Made by a program: the position numbers and the translations under genes. Of a DNA stretch of 64,000 nt, positions 43,150-53,966 are shown one piece after another. Below the pieces are notes generated by a model. That model was not told the DNA's origin and ran no database searches. It saw nothing but the letters and a program-made list of their open reading frames with translations. The stretch comes from Ichthyophis bannanicus (Eukaryota > Chordata > Amphibia > Gymnophiona > Ichthyophiidae): assembly GCA_033557465.1 (NCBI GenBank), contig CM066035.1, positions 922,522,522 to 922,586,521 of the forward strand, read 5' to 3'. Each line of letters begins with the position of its first letter. Position 1 is the first letter of the stretch.

Positions 43150-43769
43150 GTTTACCTGCCTTGAAAATGAATCACAAGCAGTTGGCTATTTTCCTGAGAA
43201 GAAAAGTCTTCAGATAAGTCTTCGGATCTTAAACACATTCCCAAGCCAAGGCTTTTTGATGAAATACAGCTTTTAAGAAAAATTTTCTTGTGCAATAGTT
43301 TTGCTGGACATTTGTTTAAAGAAGATTGAAGTTGGCATCGAAGATTGGTGTTTATATTGGAACAACAGAGAAACCTGGGACTATAAATTGAGCACAAATA
43401 GTGCGGTTGAAGAAGAGTTTTAAAAATAATAGGGTTTTTTATAATGAAATAAGTGATAGCAAAAGAAACATCTTCCCAGTAGTTTCTCATATTAATTGGT
43501 GACGGCAGTACGGGTGTTAAGTAAAAAAATTTTCTTGTATTCCAGGGTGGCTGCTGATGTTGTTGAAGCGCTAATGCTCAAACAAACTCTTTGACAAGCA
43601 TTTAAAACGCAGTGTGAAGCTGAAACCCCCTGGTCTATTAACAACATCACTTACTAACATAATTTCTAACACTGGTGCTGACATTAGCCTTAGTATTTAC
43701 ACCGTTTAGATGTTCATATGAAATTTGTTTTCCACTAAAGAAATTTGTTACATTGGTGTGATTTTGCTG
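43150..43769. other. Unidentified AT-rich insertion in A5 RNase H
   Basis: About 620 bp absent from A3, A4 and A7 at this place. No ORF of note, no clear terminal repeats, no poly(A). The right junction reads TTTTGCTGCAG/GAAAATTG, and about 16 codons of the host frame are also missing or altered. I cannot name it. Confidence 0.5.
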
Positions 43770-44215
43770 CAGGAAAATTGCCTGGCAGACAGATTGAGCA
43801 GGATTCTCCAGCCTCACGAAATGCAGTTGAATCCTCTGGTGGTCCAAGGGATCTTTCTAAGATGGGGTCTTCCAACTATCGATCTCTTTGCGAGTCCACT
43901 GAACCGTCAGCTACCCAGGTTCTGTTCCAGACAACTGCATCCTCTGCGAATAGCAGCAGATGCGTTTCTAATCTCTTGTTCTACGGGCATACTGTATGTG
44001 TTTCCTCCCATGCCTCTAGTGGCCCGAACCTTGTTCAAGGTTCTTCAGGATAAGGCCTCTGTGATTCTGGTAGCCCCCAGATGGCCAAGCCAGCCGTGGT
44101 TTCCACTTCTTCTGCAGTTGGCGGTGGACACTCTACTCCCTCTGGGGGTGCAACCCGATCTCCTGTCTCAGGATCAGGGGTCTCTCCTGCACCCCAACCT
44201 CAAATCCCTCAATCT

Positions 44216-45277
44216 GATGGCCTGGCTGCTGATAGGGTAGTTCTAGCCCCTTTATTTTTCCTAAGGAAGTGGAAGAGGTGGTTTTGGCCTCTAGGAGGCA
44301 ATCCACCTGGAAATCTTATGCCCTCAAATGGTGTAGGTTCCTCCACCTGATGTGCTCAGCCCCAGGAGGATCCCTTTTTGTGCCTGGTTCCAGTGGTGCT
44401 GCAGTACCTACACCACCTCTCGGACCTAGGCCTTAAATCCAACTCTGTTCGGGTCCACCTCAGTGCTCTATCGGCACACCACTCACATGTAGAGGGCCAG
44501 TCTCTCTCGGGCCGCCCCTTGGAGTCCCATTTCCTCAGAGGCCTGCTTCTGCTCAAGCCTCCGATCCGTTCACCAGCCCCTGAGTGGGATTTAAATGTGG
44601 TCTTGCAACAACTTACTTGCCCACCGTCTGAGCCGATGGCTACCTGTCCTTTACGCTTCCTTTCCTAGAAGGCCTTGTTCTTGGTGGCTCTTACCTCGGC
44701 CAGGCGTGTGAGTGAACTACAAGCTCTGGTTTCTGATAGACCGTACACACGGTTCTATAAGAACAGGGTGGTCTTGCGGTCTCACCCTAAGTTCCTTCCG
44801 AAGGTTGTCTCTTCCTTCCACCTCAATCAGGAAGTGGTTCTTACAACATTCTTCCCCAGGCCGCATGCCAGCCGGGCTGAAACAGTCCTGCATACCCTGG
44901 ACTTTAGAAGGGCGTTGTCCTTTTACATAGACCGTATGCAGGGGCATAGAAGGGCTGCTCAGCTCTTCGTATCTTTTGACCCTAATAAACTGGGGTTGCC
45001 TGTCTCCAAGCATACGTTGTCCCTTTGGGTAGCGGATTGTATCGCCTGGATGTACAGGGCGGCCAGCCTCTCCTTGCAGGGTCGAGTCACGGCCCACCAT
45101 GTCAGGGCGAAAGCCGCGTCAGTAGCCCATCTCCGCTCTGTTCCATTGGCAGACATCTGCCGGGCCGCTACCTGATCTTCAAGCCAGACTTTTGCAGCCC
45201 ATTACTGCCTCGAGAGAGAGTCCCGCAGGGACAGTGCTTTCAGACAGGTGGTACTCCGTAATCTCTTTGAGGTTTAG
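44216..45277 (+). pseudogene. DIRS tyrosine recombinase, A5 (broken)
   Basis: Readable pieces: LQYLHHLSDLGLKSNSVRVHLSALSAHH at 44398-44485, and an open stretch 44675-45175 with LTSARRVSELQAL (Arg), KFLPKVVSSFHLNQEV, FDPNKLGLPVSK, and HHVR (H-x-x-R). TGG is changed to TGA at the conserved Trp (45175), and TAG replaces TGG near 44668. The FAAHYCLERE Tyr block is at about 45190-45220. End TAG 45275. Confidence 0.88.
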
Positions 45278-45414
45278 GCAACTCCTACCCTCTGGTCCTT
45301 GTGTTGGGCTACTGTATGGGGAGGTTCTCAGAAAGGATTCTTTCACGGATGCTGATGCTCTAGAGGGAGCTTATTTTTCAGCTTGGGTTCCCGGTAGCCT
45401 GAAGCTAGGGAGGC

Positions 45415-45460
45415 CCATATGTGAGGACTGACTTCCTGCTTGGTCCTGGAGAAAGAGTAG
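45415..45460 (+). repeat. A5 internal complementary region, left part
   Basis: CCATATGTGAGGACTGACTTCC... to GAGAAAGAGTAG. B6 is inserted here; the ICR continues at 56799 with TTACTCACCTGTAACAGGTG. Confidence 0.88.
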
Positions 45461-45623
45461 ATCTCCAGGAACAAGCAGGAATGAGTCTTCACATATGGGT
45501 ATCGTCGGTACCGACGGAGCCTGCGCGGGAACGCTCACCAGCATCCAAAAGGAAAGCTTTTGGGAGCATCCCACAGTGCCTGCGCGCTGCCTTCCCGCCT
45601 TTCCTAACTGCCTCTATCCAGTT
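45461..45623 (+). repeat. B6 left ITR
   Basis: Pairs with 56610-56798. The central palindrome here is CGTCGGTACCGACG. Confidence 0.85.
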
Positions 45624-45837
45624 CTTCTTTTCCGCGGAGCCAGCAGGTCGTGTTTCCTGTCGCCGCTGAAGAATTTCTTATTTTCTTTTATTTTTCTTTA
45701 GTCGCGTGTCTGCCTTCTTGACTCTGGACCGGTACCACCGGTCTTTTTTCTTTCTTTAAAAACAAACAAACTACTCGTTTCTTTCTTCAGTGCATTTTTT
45801 CTTCTGAGGCCTTAGGCCTACAGATATATTTTTCCTC

Positions 45838-47390
45838 ATGGAAAAACCCGCCTCCGGGTTTAAAAAGTGCACGAAGTGCAGCAGCACTATTTCTGTCACT
45901 GACACCCATGACTGGTGTCTAAAATGTTTAGGTCCTGACCACTCCATTGCGGATTGTGAGTCCTGTTCCATGATGTCTAAGAGAGGGTTACAAAATCGGG
46001 CATTCAAGCTCAGTACCCTGTTTCCCTCCGATGCAGCTTCTGTGGCATCGACGTCTTCCAGGGCTGCTTCTTCATCCCATGGATCTCAGGTAACCAAACT
46101 TAAATCTGGCCGGTCCTCAAAGAGTTCATCTCCCTCTAAGTATCGAGATGCCCCCGGTCTTACTCTTGAGGAATCCACACCGGCAAAATTACCCCGGCGG
46201 GAGGCTCCGGCTTCCAAAGCTCTACCTATGGGGTCACAGGTTGACATCGATGGCTCGGCCTCAACCGATCACCTGTTACAATGTTCTGGGGTACTGGCGG
46301 TTACCACCGGTACCGACATCCAGACATTGGTGGCGTCGATGGATCAGAATATTCTGACCATGCAGCGTGCCATAACGGCATTCATACAAGCTGCGACGCC
46401 TACGGTACCGCAACAAACCCCGTTGTCAGTACCGGTACCGGTACCGATTCCGGTACCGGATCCGAAATCGGTTCCGATACCGGTACCGCTTGCATCGACA
46501 TCAGCATCGACAGCAGCGGTATGCTATCCAGTGATGCCCATCAGTACCGACTTGGTACCGATTACTCCCGATGTCGATACCTTCCGGTACGCGTATCGGG
46601 CTCTGCGAGAGCATCCAGACAGTCGATACTTCGATTCCTCTGAAGACTCTGATACATCAGAGGCCTCAATTGAAGCATCGGGGATCCTTCCTCAGGAACC
46701 CTCTTCTCCAAAAAGGAGAATGTTTCCTCCTGAAGACTTGTCTTTTCAGGACTTCATTAGGGAGGTGGCCAAAGGCCTGTCCATCTCAGTGGCCTCTGAA
46801 ACTGAACCTAGAGCCAAAAAATTAGATATCCTACAATATCCTAAGGCTCCTAAAGAGGCAGCCACCTTACCAATACATGAGATTCTTTATGATCACATGT
46901 TGGTCATATGGGAGACTCCTCTTTCCACCTCCCCTCATTCTCGAAGGTTGGACACCATGTATCATGTTCCTCCTTGTCCTGGGTTTCATAAGACTCAGCT
47001 TCCTCACCACTCCATTGTGGTAGAGTCTGCTATGAAAAAGATCAAGAGTACAAAAAGGCACTCCTCTGCTCCTCCAGGAAGAGAATGCAGAACCCTAGAT
47101 GCCTTTGGCAGGAAAATCTTCCAGGCCAGTATGCTTGTAGCCAGAATCAACTCCTATAGTCTCTATATGTACATAGTTACGGTTTTTTACCCTGTTGTTC
47201 CAAGTTTACGTTTCCTGTTGTAATGTAAGCACACAATTGTCCTTTGAATGTGCAACCTTTGTTATATGTAAACCGCACTGACAGCAAATAGCGCGGTATG
47301 TAAAAGATGTTAAATAAATAAATAAATATATAAATATGGGGATGTTTTTTAAAAGAAGTTACAGATCATCTGCAAACCTTATCTCCTTTT
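45838..47390 (+). pseudogene. DIRS gag, B6 (split by LINE tail)
   Basis: ATG 45838 (MEKPASGFKKC). The Cys/His module is intact: CTKC...HDWCLKCLGPDHSIADCESC. The linker is Ser-rich and holds a Pro-Val repeat (46425-46495, from GGTACC/GATACC units). The C-terminal domain has SFQDFIREVAKGL, PRAKKLDILQY, VVESAMKKIKSTKRHSS and FQASMLVARINSYSLYM. A LINE tail at 47166-47336 then breaks the frame. The domain resumes at about 47337 and is fused onward to RT. Open from 45838 to the insertion. Confidence 0.87.
47166..47336 (+). repeat. LINE/SINE tail inserted in B6 gag
   Basis: Same tail as at 662-869: TAAACCGCACTGA / TAGCGCGGTATGTAA then TTAAATAAATAAATAAAT. It splits the YMGM block of Gag. Confidence 0.65.
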
Positions 47391-49495
47391 ATGTCAGAAG
47401 ATAAGAGAGAAGAATATATCACCTGGCTTAAACATGCACAGGATGTATCCAAGTTTTCCAATCGTGCAGCCTTTGACTCTTTTGAGGGTGCCAGTAGAGC
47501 CTCGGCTATTGCCATAGGTGCACGCAGAGTTGCTTGGTTGCAAGCCTCTGATTTAGAATTCTGGGTACAGGATGGTCTAGGTAACCTTCCCTGTACAAGG
47601 GAAAACCTGTTTGGCATCACCCTCACCATCCCAGGAAGGTTAGCTCACTTTGCTCCCAGATGGGAACAAATCACAGCAGAGCAATGGACCCTCTCCATCA
47701 TACGAGATGGGTACAAGCTTCATTTCTTAAACCTTCCTCCTCACACCATGGTGAAACAGTTCAATTCTCCAACATCTCTCCTCAACCTTCTAGGTCAAGA
47801 GATTGCTGCCCTTCTTGCCCAAGGGGCAATAGAAGAAGTACCCCTTCTTCAACAGGGCTCAGGGTTCTACTCCCCCTATTTTCTCATTCCAAAGAAAACG
47901 GGGGGCTTCAGACCCATATTAGAACTCAGAGAATTGAACAAGTTTCTATGCAAGGAGAAATTCAAGATGACTTCTCTCAGAACTCTCCTTCCATACCTCC
48001 AGAGTCAGGACTGGCTTTGTTCTCTAGATCTCAAGGATGCATACACCCATGTTCTCATCCATCCAACACACAGAAGGTTCATTCGGTTCCTTTACCAAGG
48101 AAAGCACTACCAATACAGAGTGCTTCCTTTTGGTCTGGCCTCTGCTCCAAGAGTGTTCACAAAATGCATGGCAGTAGTAGCTGCATTTCTGCGCACTCTA
48201 GGAATATTCGTATTCCCATATCTGGACGACTGGCTCATCCGAGCTCCATCCCAGTCAGAGGCCCAGACTTCCCTGGCCTGCACAAGGCGTGTTCTTCAGT
48301 ATCTGGAACTGGTAATCAACATTCCAAAATCCCATCTCACCCCTACTCAGTTTCTATAGTTCATAGGGGCCTTACTGGATACCACAACTGCAAGGGCCTA
48401 TCTTCCCCAGGCCCGTTGCCTACGCTTGGTGCAGTTAGCCTCCCAGATTCAGTTAAAATCCCATTTAACTGCTCGAGAGATGTTGCAACTCTTAGGCCAC
48501 ATGGCAGCCACGGTGCATGTGGTTCCTTATGCTCGCCTTCACATGAGGGCAGCTCAGTGGACTCTATCCACCCAATGGACCCAGGCCTCGGGTTGCCTGT
48601 CAGACAAAATAGCAACCTCCAGTCGCCTCTTTTGGTCCCTCCACTGGTGGAAGTCCACTCAAAATCTGTTGCTGGGGCCCCCCTTTCAACAGGTGTTACC
48701 CCAAGCAACCCTTACAACAGATGCCTCTCCAAAGGGTTGGGGAGTTCATCTACAAGATCTCTCCACCCAGGGCATCTGGTCTCCACAGGAGACATCTCTA
48801 TATATCAACCTCTTGGAGCTCAGAGCAATTTTTCTAGCTCTGAGTCTTCCACTCCCTGCTCAGCTACAAGACAGTCCTCTTCCACATGGAGAACCAGGTA
48901 GCCATGTTCTATGTGAACAAGCAGGGAGGGACTGGCTCTCTGTCGCTTTGCAGTGAAGCTCTGAGATTGTGGGCCTTCGCCAGAGAGCAATCAAATCCAT
49001 CTCATGGCAGTGTATCTTCCAGGGGTTCAAAACTCTTGGGCAGACAGACTCAGTCGAGTTCTGCTTCCGCACGAATGGTCCCTCCATGGGGACCAGATAG
49101 CCAGAATGTTTCGGATTTGGGGTACCCCAGACATAGACCTGTTTGCAAGTCCGTGGAATGCTAAACTTCCCCGGTTTTGTTCCAGGATTCCATGTCAGGG
49201 AGTTCAGGCCAGGGATGCCTTCCTCCTTCATTGGGGGCAAGACTTCCTCTATGCCTGTCCACCTATTCCCCTCATCCCCAAGACTCTGTTCAAGCTCCAG
49301 AGAGACAAGGGTTCTATGATCCTCATAGCACCACTTTGGCCACTCCAAGTGTGGTACCCTCTACTTCTGCATCTCCCTCAAGCACCCTCCCTAGACCTGG
49401 GGTCTGCTCCAGATCTCCTCTCCCAGGAGGAGGGAACCTTGTGGCACCCAAATCCTCAGTCTCTTCATCTCAGGGCCTGGTTGCTGAAGGCCTAG
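47391..49495 (+). pseudogene. DIRS Gag-end/RT-RNase H-MT-like fusion, B6
   Basis: 47391-48359 is one open frame joining the Gag block AAFDSFEGASRASAIAIGARRVAWLQASDLEFWVQDG...ENLFG directly to RT (TIPGRLAHFAPRW). The Gag tail and the shifty stop are deleted. RT keeps LIPKKTGGFRPILELREL, SLDLKDAYTHVLIHP, QYRVLPFGLASAPRVFTK and the catalytic YLDDWL (48217-48234). GAG to TAG stops it at 48357; the frame then goes on at 48426-48956 with RNase H (TTDASPKGWGVH, LELRAIFLAL). A frameshift near 48950 follows, then VQNSWADRLSRVL and the methyltransferase-like block to 49495. Confidence 0.87.
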
Positions 49496-49730
49496 ACCTT
49501 CAGGATTTGCACCTTTCTCAGCAAGTAAAGGATATCCTTCATGCTTCCAGAAAGCCTTCCACCAGACGTTCATATGCTTTTAAATGGAAAAGGTTTTCCA
49601 TTTGGTGTGCAGAGAAGGGTCTCAACCCTCTTGCAATACCTTTGAATTCTTTACTAGACTATTTGCTGAATTTATCTCATGCAGGCCTTAAAACAAATTC
49701 AATCAGAGTCCATTTGAGTGCTATTGCAGC

Positions 49731-49892
49731 TTCTCCAGGACCAAGCAGGAAGTCAGTCCTCACATATGGGTGACGTCGGCGCCGACGGAGCCCTCGCGGA
49801 GCAATTTTCCCCAGCTTTCAAAGAAAGCCTTTGGGAATTGCAGTGCGCATGTGCAGTCGCCTTCCCGCCCAAGGGTGCCATCTTAGCCAGTC
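49731..49892 (+). promoter_or_regulatory. A7 left ITR, candidate promoter
   Basis: TGACGTC and CGTCGGCGCCGACG near 49770-49790, GTGCGCATGTGC near 49842 (one change from the NRF-1-like palindrome in A3) and GCCATCTT near 49877-49884. It lies about 240 bp upstream of the gag ATG. Confidence 0.7.
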
Positions 49893-50131
49893 TTCTTTTT
49901 TCCGCGGAGCCCTACAGACGTACCCGTCGTGTCCCTGCGAAAAAGTTGATTTTTACTCATAATTTTCTCTTTTTTCCTTCGGTTCGACGCCGGTCTTTTT
50001 CCCGCCCGGACTCGCGACGCCGGTCACGAGTCCTCTTCTTCTTTTTCGGTTTTTCTGACTTAGTCAGTTTCGTTTTCGGTTTTTCCCTGGCAGCCCGGTC
50101 CTTTGACCTCACCGGGGCCCTTTTTCCCCCG

Positions 50132-52054
50132 ATGGCTGCCAGTGGTTTCAAGCGGTGTGGTCAGTGTGACCGAAATATGTCACTAACTGACACACACGAC
50201 AATTGCCTCCGCTGCCTGGGCCCGGATCATGAAGAAATGATCTGTGGGCCCTGCGGCAAAATGTCCTCCAAAGCGTTGAGAAGTCGGCGGCATCAGCGGG
50301 ATAGGATCTTCGCTGACCCCAGCCGTACCCGGACCTCGTCGGAGGCCTCCGCGTCCAGAGGTTCCAGCTCGGACCGTCGCCGGAGTTCCTCCGACAGGGG
50401 TTCTCCCTCCGGGGACCATCGACGGAAGGTGAAACCCGCGAGGGCGGCGTCGGTGGACGCTCCTGGCTCCGCGAGGGCCAGGTCGCATAGCCCCGATAGC
50501 CGTCCCGGGTCCTTGGAGAAGGAGCACCTCTCGAAGCGACCTCGCCTGGAGTCGGAGCTGCCTGCTCGGGTAAGTCCTGTGGTTCTCCTGGACTCGCCTC
50601 CGAGACCGCCGACGTCGGGCCCGACGCCGTCGGGGCCCGAGTCGGGGGCTGCTGGGTCACCTGAGCTCGGACTCAGGTTGACGGCCTTGGAGAGCAGACT
50701 GTCTGCCTTCATGGACCAGCAGCGGGCACTGCTCGCTGGCCTCGCTGGCGCCGCTGCCCCGACCGCCGGGACGTCGACGTCTAAGTCGACCCCGGAGACC
50801 GAGCCGATCCTCGAGTCCATGCGAACTCAAGTCGATCCTCGGTCGAGGTCACCCTCGGCCTCCCGTTCGGGACCGAGGTCGCCGACGCCGACTCCCTCGG
50901 CGTCGGGGCGGCAGGCGCCGCGCCATGCCCGGGCCGACCCCACCGATTCCTCGTCGGAGTCGGTCTGGGAGTCTGAAGAGGAAGAGTCACCTGATTCTTT
51001 TCGGACTCGGTGTGTCCCCTCGGACTCACCTGAGTCCGAACCTCGGAAGCAGTCCCCCCCGGAGGATGCCCGGTTCTCGGACTTCGTCAGGGATATGGCC
51101 AAGGCTTTGGCCTTCCCTGCGGATCCCGAGGAGGAGCCTCGAGCCGAAGAGCTCGACGCCCTCCAGTATGACTCTCCCGCCCGGGAACACTTTACTGTAC
51201 CGGTTCCTCCCATGCTGGAACGACTACTCTTCCGCATGTGGGAGAGTCCGGCCTCCTCGCCGGTCCTTAGCAAGCGGGTCGATTCTATCTATCGAGTCCG
51301 CAAGAGCCCTGGCTTCCAAAAAGCACAGCTACCACACCATTCCATGGTAGTGGAATCGGCCATGCATCGTCTTAAGAGCCAGAAGATGCACTCCTCGGTG
51401 CCTCCTGGCAGGGAGGCCCGTAACCTGGATGGCCTTGGTAAGAAGTGTTTCCAGGGCTCTATGCTTGCGTGTCGTGTCCAGACCTACCAGCTATACATGG
51501 GCATGTATCTCCGGGACCTGGCTAAAGAGCTAGCCGGATTCTCCGCTGGTTTGTCCGAGGAACCCTTGCGGAGGTTCCTGGCCTTGTCCTCTGGCATTCG
51601 GGAATGCTCAAAATTCATATCCCGAGCAGCCTATGATGGCTTTGAAGCATCGGCTCGAGTGGCCGCAGCCGGCATCGGTGCCCGCCGACAGGCTTGGCTT
51701 CAGTCGTCTGACCTTGAGCCCTGGGTGCAGGACAAGTTGGTCGATGTCCCCTGCCGAGGCGAAAACCTCTTTGGCAAGCCCATGGCTGAAAAGGCTGCAC
51801 AAATCGAGACGGAGACTCTCACCAGGACTAGGCTTTCTAGGAAGACCTCCGCCCCTTCCCAGAAAAAGAAGGGCTCGGGAAAGAAGTCCTTTTACCCGAG
51901 AAAGGCGGCTGCCTACAAACAATACCCCCAATATCAGGCCCCTGCAGCTCCCCAACAGGGCCAGCAGGCCAAGGGACGGGGTAACGGGTCCCGTAGGCAG
52001 CAAGCCCCCAAGCCTGCACCACCAGCCCCTGCTCAGCAGGGTGGGGGCTTTTGA
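50132..52054 (+). CDS. DIRS Gag protein, A7
   Basis: 640 aa, intact. ATG 50132 is used because it starts the conserved MAASGFK(R/K) motif; the frame is open further upstream through the ITR, but that is not conserved coding. Residues 9-41 form a Cys/His module (Cys9, 12, His22, Cys25, 28, His33, Cys38, 41), a likely zinc-binding unit. Residues ~50-320 are Ser/Arg/Pro-rich and low complexity. The conserved C-terminal domain (~320-570) has FSDFVRDMAKAL, LFRMWESPAS, HRLKSQKMHS, IGARRQAWLQSSDLEPWVQDKLVD and ENLFGKPM. The tail is rich in Lys, Gln and Pro. Presumed structural/RNA-binding protein. It ends in TTT TGA C, where RT begins in +1. Confidence 0.93.
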   Translation: MAASGFKRCGQCDRNMSLTDTHDNCLRCLGPDHEEMICGPCGKMSSKALRSRRHQRDRIFADPSRTRTSSEASASRGSSSDRRRSSSDRGSPSGDHRRKVKPARAASVDAPGSARARSHSPDSRPGSLEKEHLSKRPRLESELPARVSPVVLLDSPPRPPTSGPTPSGPESGAAGSPELGLRLTALESRLSAFMDQQRALLAGLAGAAAPTAGTSTSKSTPETEPILESMRTQVDPRSRSPSASRSGPRSPTPTPSASGRQAPRHARADPTDSSSESVWESEEEESPDSFRTRCVPSDSPESEPRKQSPPEDARFSDFVRDMAKALAFPADPEEEPRAEELDALQYDSPAREHFTVPVPPMLERLLFRMWESPASSPVLSKRVDSIYRVRKSPGFQKAQLPHHSMVVESAMHRLKSQKMHSSVPPGREARNLDGLGKKCFQGSMLACRVQTYQLYMGMYLRDLAKELAGFSAGLSEEPLRRFLALSSGIRECSKFISRAAYDGFEASARVAAAGIGARRQAWLQSSDLEPWVQDKLVDVPCRGENLFGKPMAEKAAQIETETLTRTRLSRKTSAPSQKKKGSGKKSFYPRKAAAYKQYPQYQAPAAPQQGQQAKGRGNGSRRQQAPKPAPPAPAQQGGGF

Positions 52055-52055
52055 C
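52049..52055 (+). other. Candidate +1 programmed frameshift site (shifty stop), A7
   Basis: GGC TTT TGA CTC. tRNA-Phe on UUU can re-pair perfectly one base on, because the site is UUUU; the next codon is then GAC and reading continues as RT (AFDSLSIAS). The same word is kept in A3, A4 and A5. The stop context UGA-C is of the weak type known from antizyme and bacterial prfB shifts. Confidence 0.65.
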
Positions 52056-53966
52056 TCCTTAAGCATAGCCTCTCCCCCTCCGCTGGTTCCTCCCAGCACC
52101 GGAGGCCGGCTGGTTCACTTCGCCCACAGGTGGTCCAGCATCACTTCAGATGCCTGGGTGCTTCAAGTCGTGAGAGAAGGCTATCTTCTCCACTTCCACC
52201 AGGTCCCTCCCTCCTATTTTCCGGGAGAACCTCCACGACTCCCTCTGCACAGGGAATTACTCCTTCAGGAGTTAGCAGGTCTTCTACAGGAACAGGCGGT
52301 GGAACCGGTGCCCCACCACCTGAGAGGTCAAGGCTTTTATTCCAGGTATTTTCTAGTACCAAAAAGGACAGGAGGCCTCAGACCCATCCTGGACTTGCGC
52401 AACCTCAACAGATTCCTCGTGCGGGAAAAGTTCAAGATGCTTACCCTTGGAATCCTTCTGCCCTACCTCCAGCAGGGAGATTGGCTATGCTCCTTGGATC
52501 TAAAGGATGCCTACACGCACATCCTCATCCACCCAAGCCACCGCCAATACCTAAGGTTTGTGGTGGCAGGAAATCATTACCAGTACAGAGTACTGCCCTT
52601 TGGCCTGTCCTCCGCACCGCGAGTCTTCACAAAATGTCTCGCGGTGGTGGCGGCCCATCTCCGGCTTCACGGCCTCTATGTCTTTCCGTACCTCGACGAC
52701 TGGCTCATCAGAGCAGCGTCCGCTCCGGAGGTCACCAACGCCACACGCCGCACGGTGACTCTTCTGCAGTACTTGGGCTTTGTTATAAACTTCGCAAAGT
52801 CCACTTTGCTCCCCTCACAGGATCTCGAGTTCATCGGCGCAGGGCTGCACACTCCTCAGGCACGAGCGTTCCTACCGCTCGACAGGGCTCAACGGCTCAT
52901 GGACCTAGCCGACCGTTTTCGCAGCCAGCCCCTGGTCTCCGCCAGGCGCTTCCTGAGACTACTCGGCCATATGGCTTCCACCGTCCATGTGACCCCCAAT
53001 GCCCGCCTGAATATGCGGCCTGCTCAATGGTGTCTCCGCAAGCAGTGGCAACAAGCCACAGGCGGCCTAGCAGACCTAGTGCGCGTCTCCGAGCCGCTGA
53101 TCTCGTCTCTCCAGTGGTGGCTTCATCGGCCGAACCTGGTACTCGGCATGCCTTTTCAGTCACCTCAGCCGGCCCGGGTGCTGACGACAGATGCATCCCT
53201 CCTGGGCTGGGGAGCACATTGCCAAGGGGCACGTACTCAGGGCCTCTGGACCACGTGGGAGTCTGCTCAGCAGATCAACTTCCTGGAGCTCAGAGCGATC
53301 CGCCTGGCTCTCAAGGCCTTCTCCCACCTGACCTCTCACCAGTCCGTCCTTGTCCAGACGGACAATCAAGTTGCCATGTTCTACGTGAACAAGCAGGGGG
53401 GCACGGGCTCCTTCCTTCTCTGTCGGGAAGCACAGAAGCTCTGCTCTTGGGCCGTCAGTCACGGCGTTCTTCTCAAGGCAGTTTATCTCCCAGGCCAAGA
53501 AAATTGCCTGGCGGACAAACTCAGCAGGATCCTCCAGCCGCACGAGTGGCGCCTGGATCCCTTGGTAGTTCAGAAGCTCTTTCTAAAGTGGGGCGTCCCC
53601 ACGATGGATCTCTTTGCCAGCCCTCTCAACCGGCAACTTCCTCGCTTCTGCTCTCGTCAGCCACATCCCCTTCGAGTTGCGGCAGACGCTTTTCTACTCT
53701 CATGGTCGGAGAGCCTTCTGTACGCTTTCCCTCCCATCCCGCTAGTCTCTCGGACTCTTTTCAAGGTTCTCCGAGACAAAGCCTTCATGATCCTGGTGGC
53801 CCCTCGCTGGCCCAGACAGCCGTGGTTTCCACTCCTGCTGCAATTAGCGGTAGAGGATCCATTCCCTCTGGGGTTACAACCGGATCTCCTCACTCAGGAT
53901 CAGTGGTCTCTGCTACACCCCAACCTCAGATCTCTCAATCTAATGGCCTGGCTGCTGAGAGGGTAG
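52052..53966 (+). CDS. DIRS reverse transcriptase-RNase H-methyltransferase-like protein, A7
   Basis: Intact. The frame is open from 51633 inside gag; by homology RT begins at the +1 shift at 52052. RT: FLVPKRTGGLRPILDLRNLN, SLDLKDAYTHILIHPSHRQY, QYRVLPFGLSSAPRVFTK, and catalytic YLDDWL (YLDD at 52689-52700). RNase H: TTDASLLGWG, LELRAIRLAL, QTDNQVAMFYVNKQGG and LADKLSRIL give the D-E-D-D set. After it, DLFASPLNRQLPRFCS...YAFPPIPL...LVAPRWPRQPWF resembles the Dam-type methyltransferase domain reported in DIRS-1-like elements, with FPPI where D/NPPY would stand. It has no own strong start, so it is probably made as Gag-RT. Confidence 0.92.

Larger units (their letters stand above)
41353..44240 (+). 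pseudogene. DIRS RT-RNase H-MT-like, A5 (two insertions)
   Basis: RT starts at FDFPCIAS after the shifty stop. It is split by the hAT MITE (41467-41837), resumes near 41838, and reads through LPYLQQGDWLCSLDLKDA, then a TAA at 42192 (TAC to TAA). The catalytic box is changed to YLDIWL (near 42370), so an active-site Asp is lost. RNase H (42860-43147) keeps LELRAIRLAL and has QTYNQVAMFYMN, where Asp has become Tyr. The insert at about 43150-43769 follows, then NCLADRLSRILQPH and the methyltransferase-like block to 44240. Confidence 0.88.

Noticed and set aside
52130..53900. The upstream part of the YR frame as a normal separate protein domain
   Set aside because: It shows low-complexity Ser/Pro sequence and no family motif. 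The same DNA codes RT in another frame, so I report it as an open question only.
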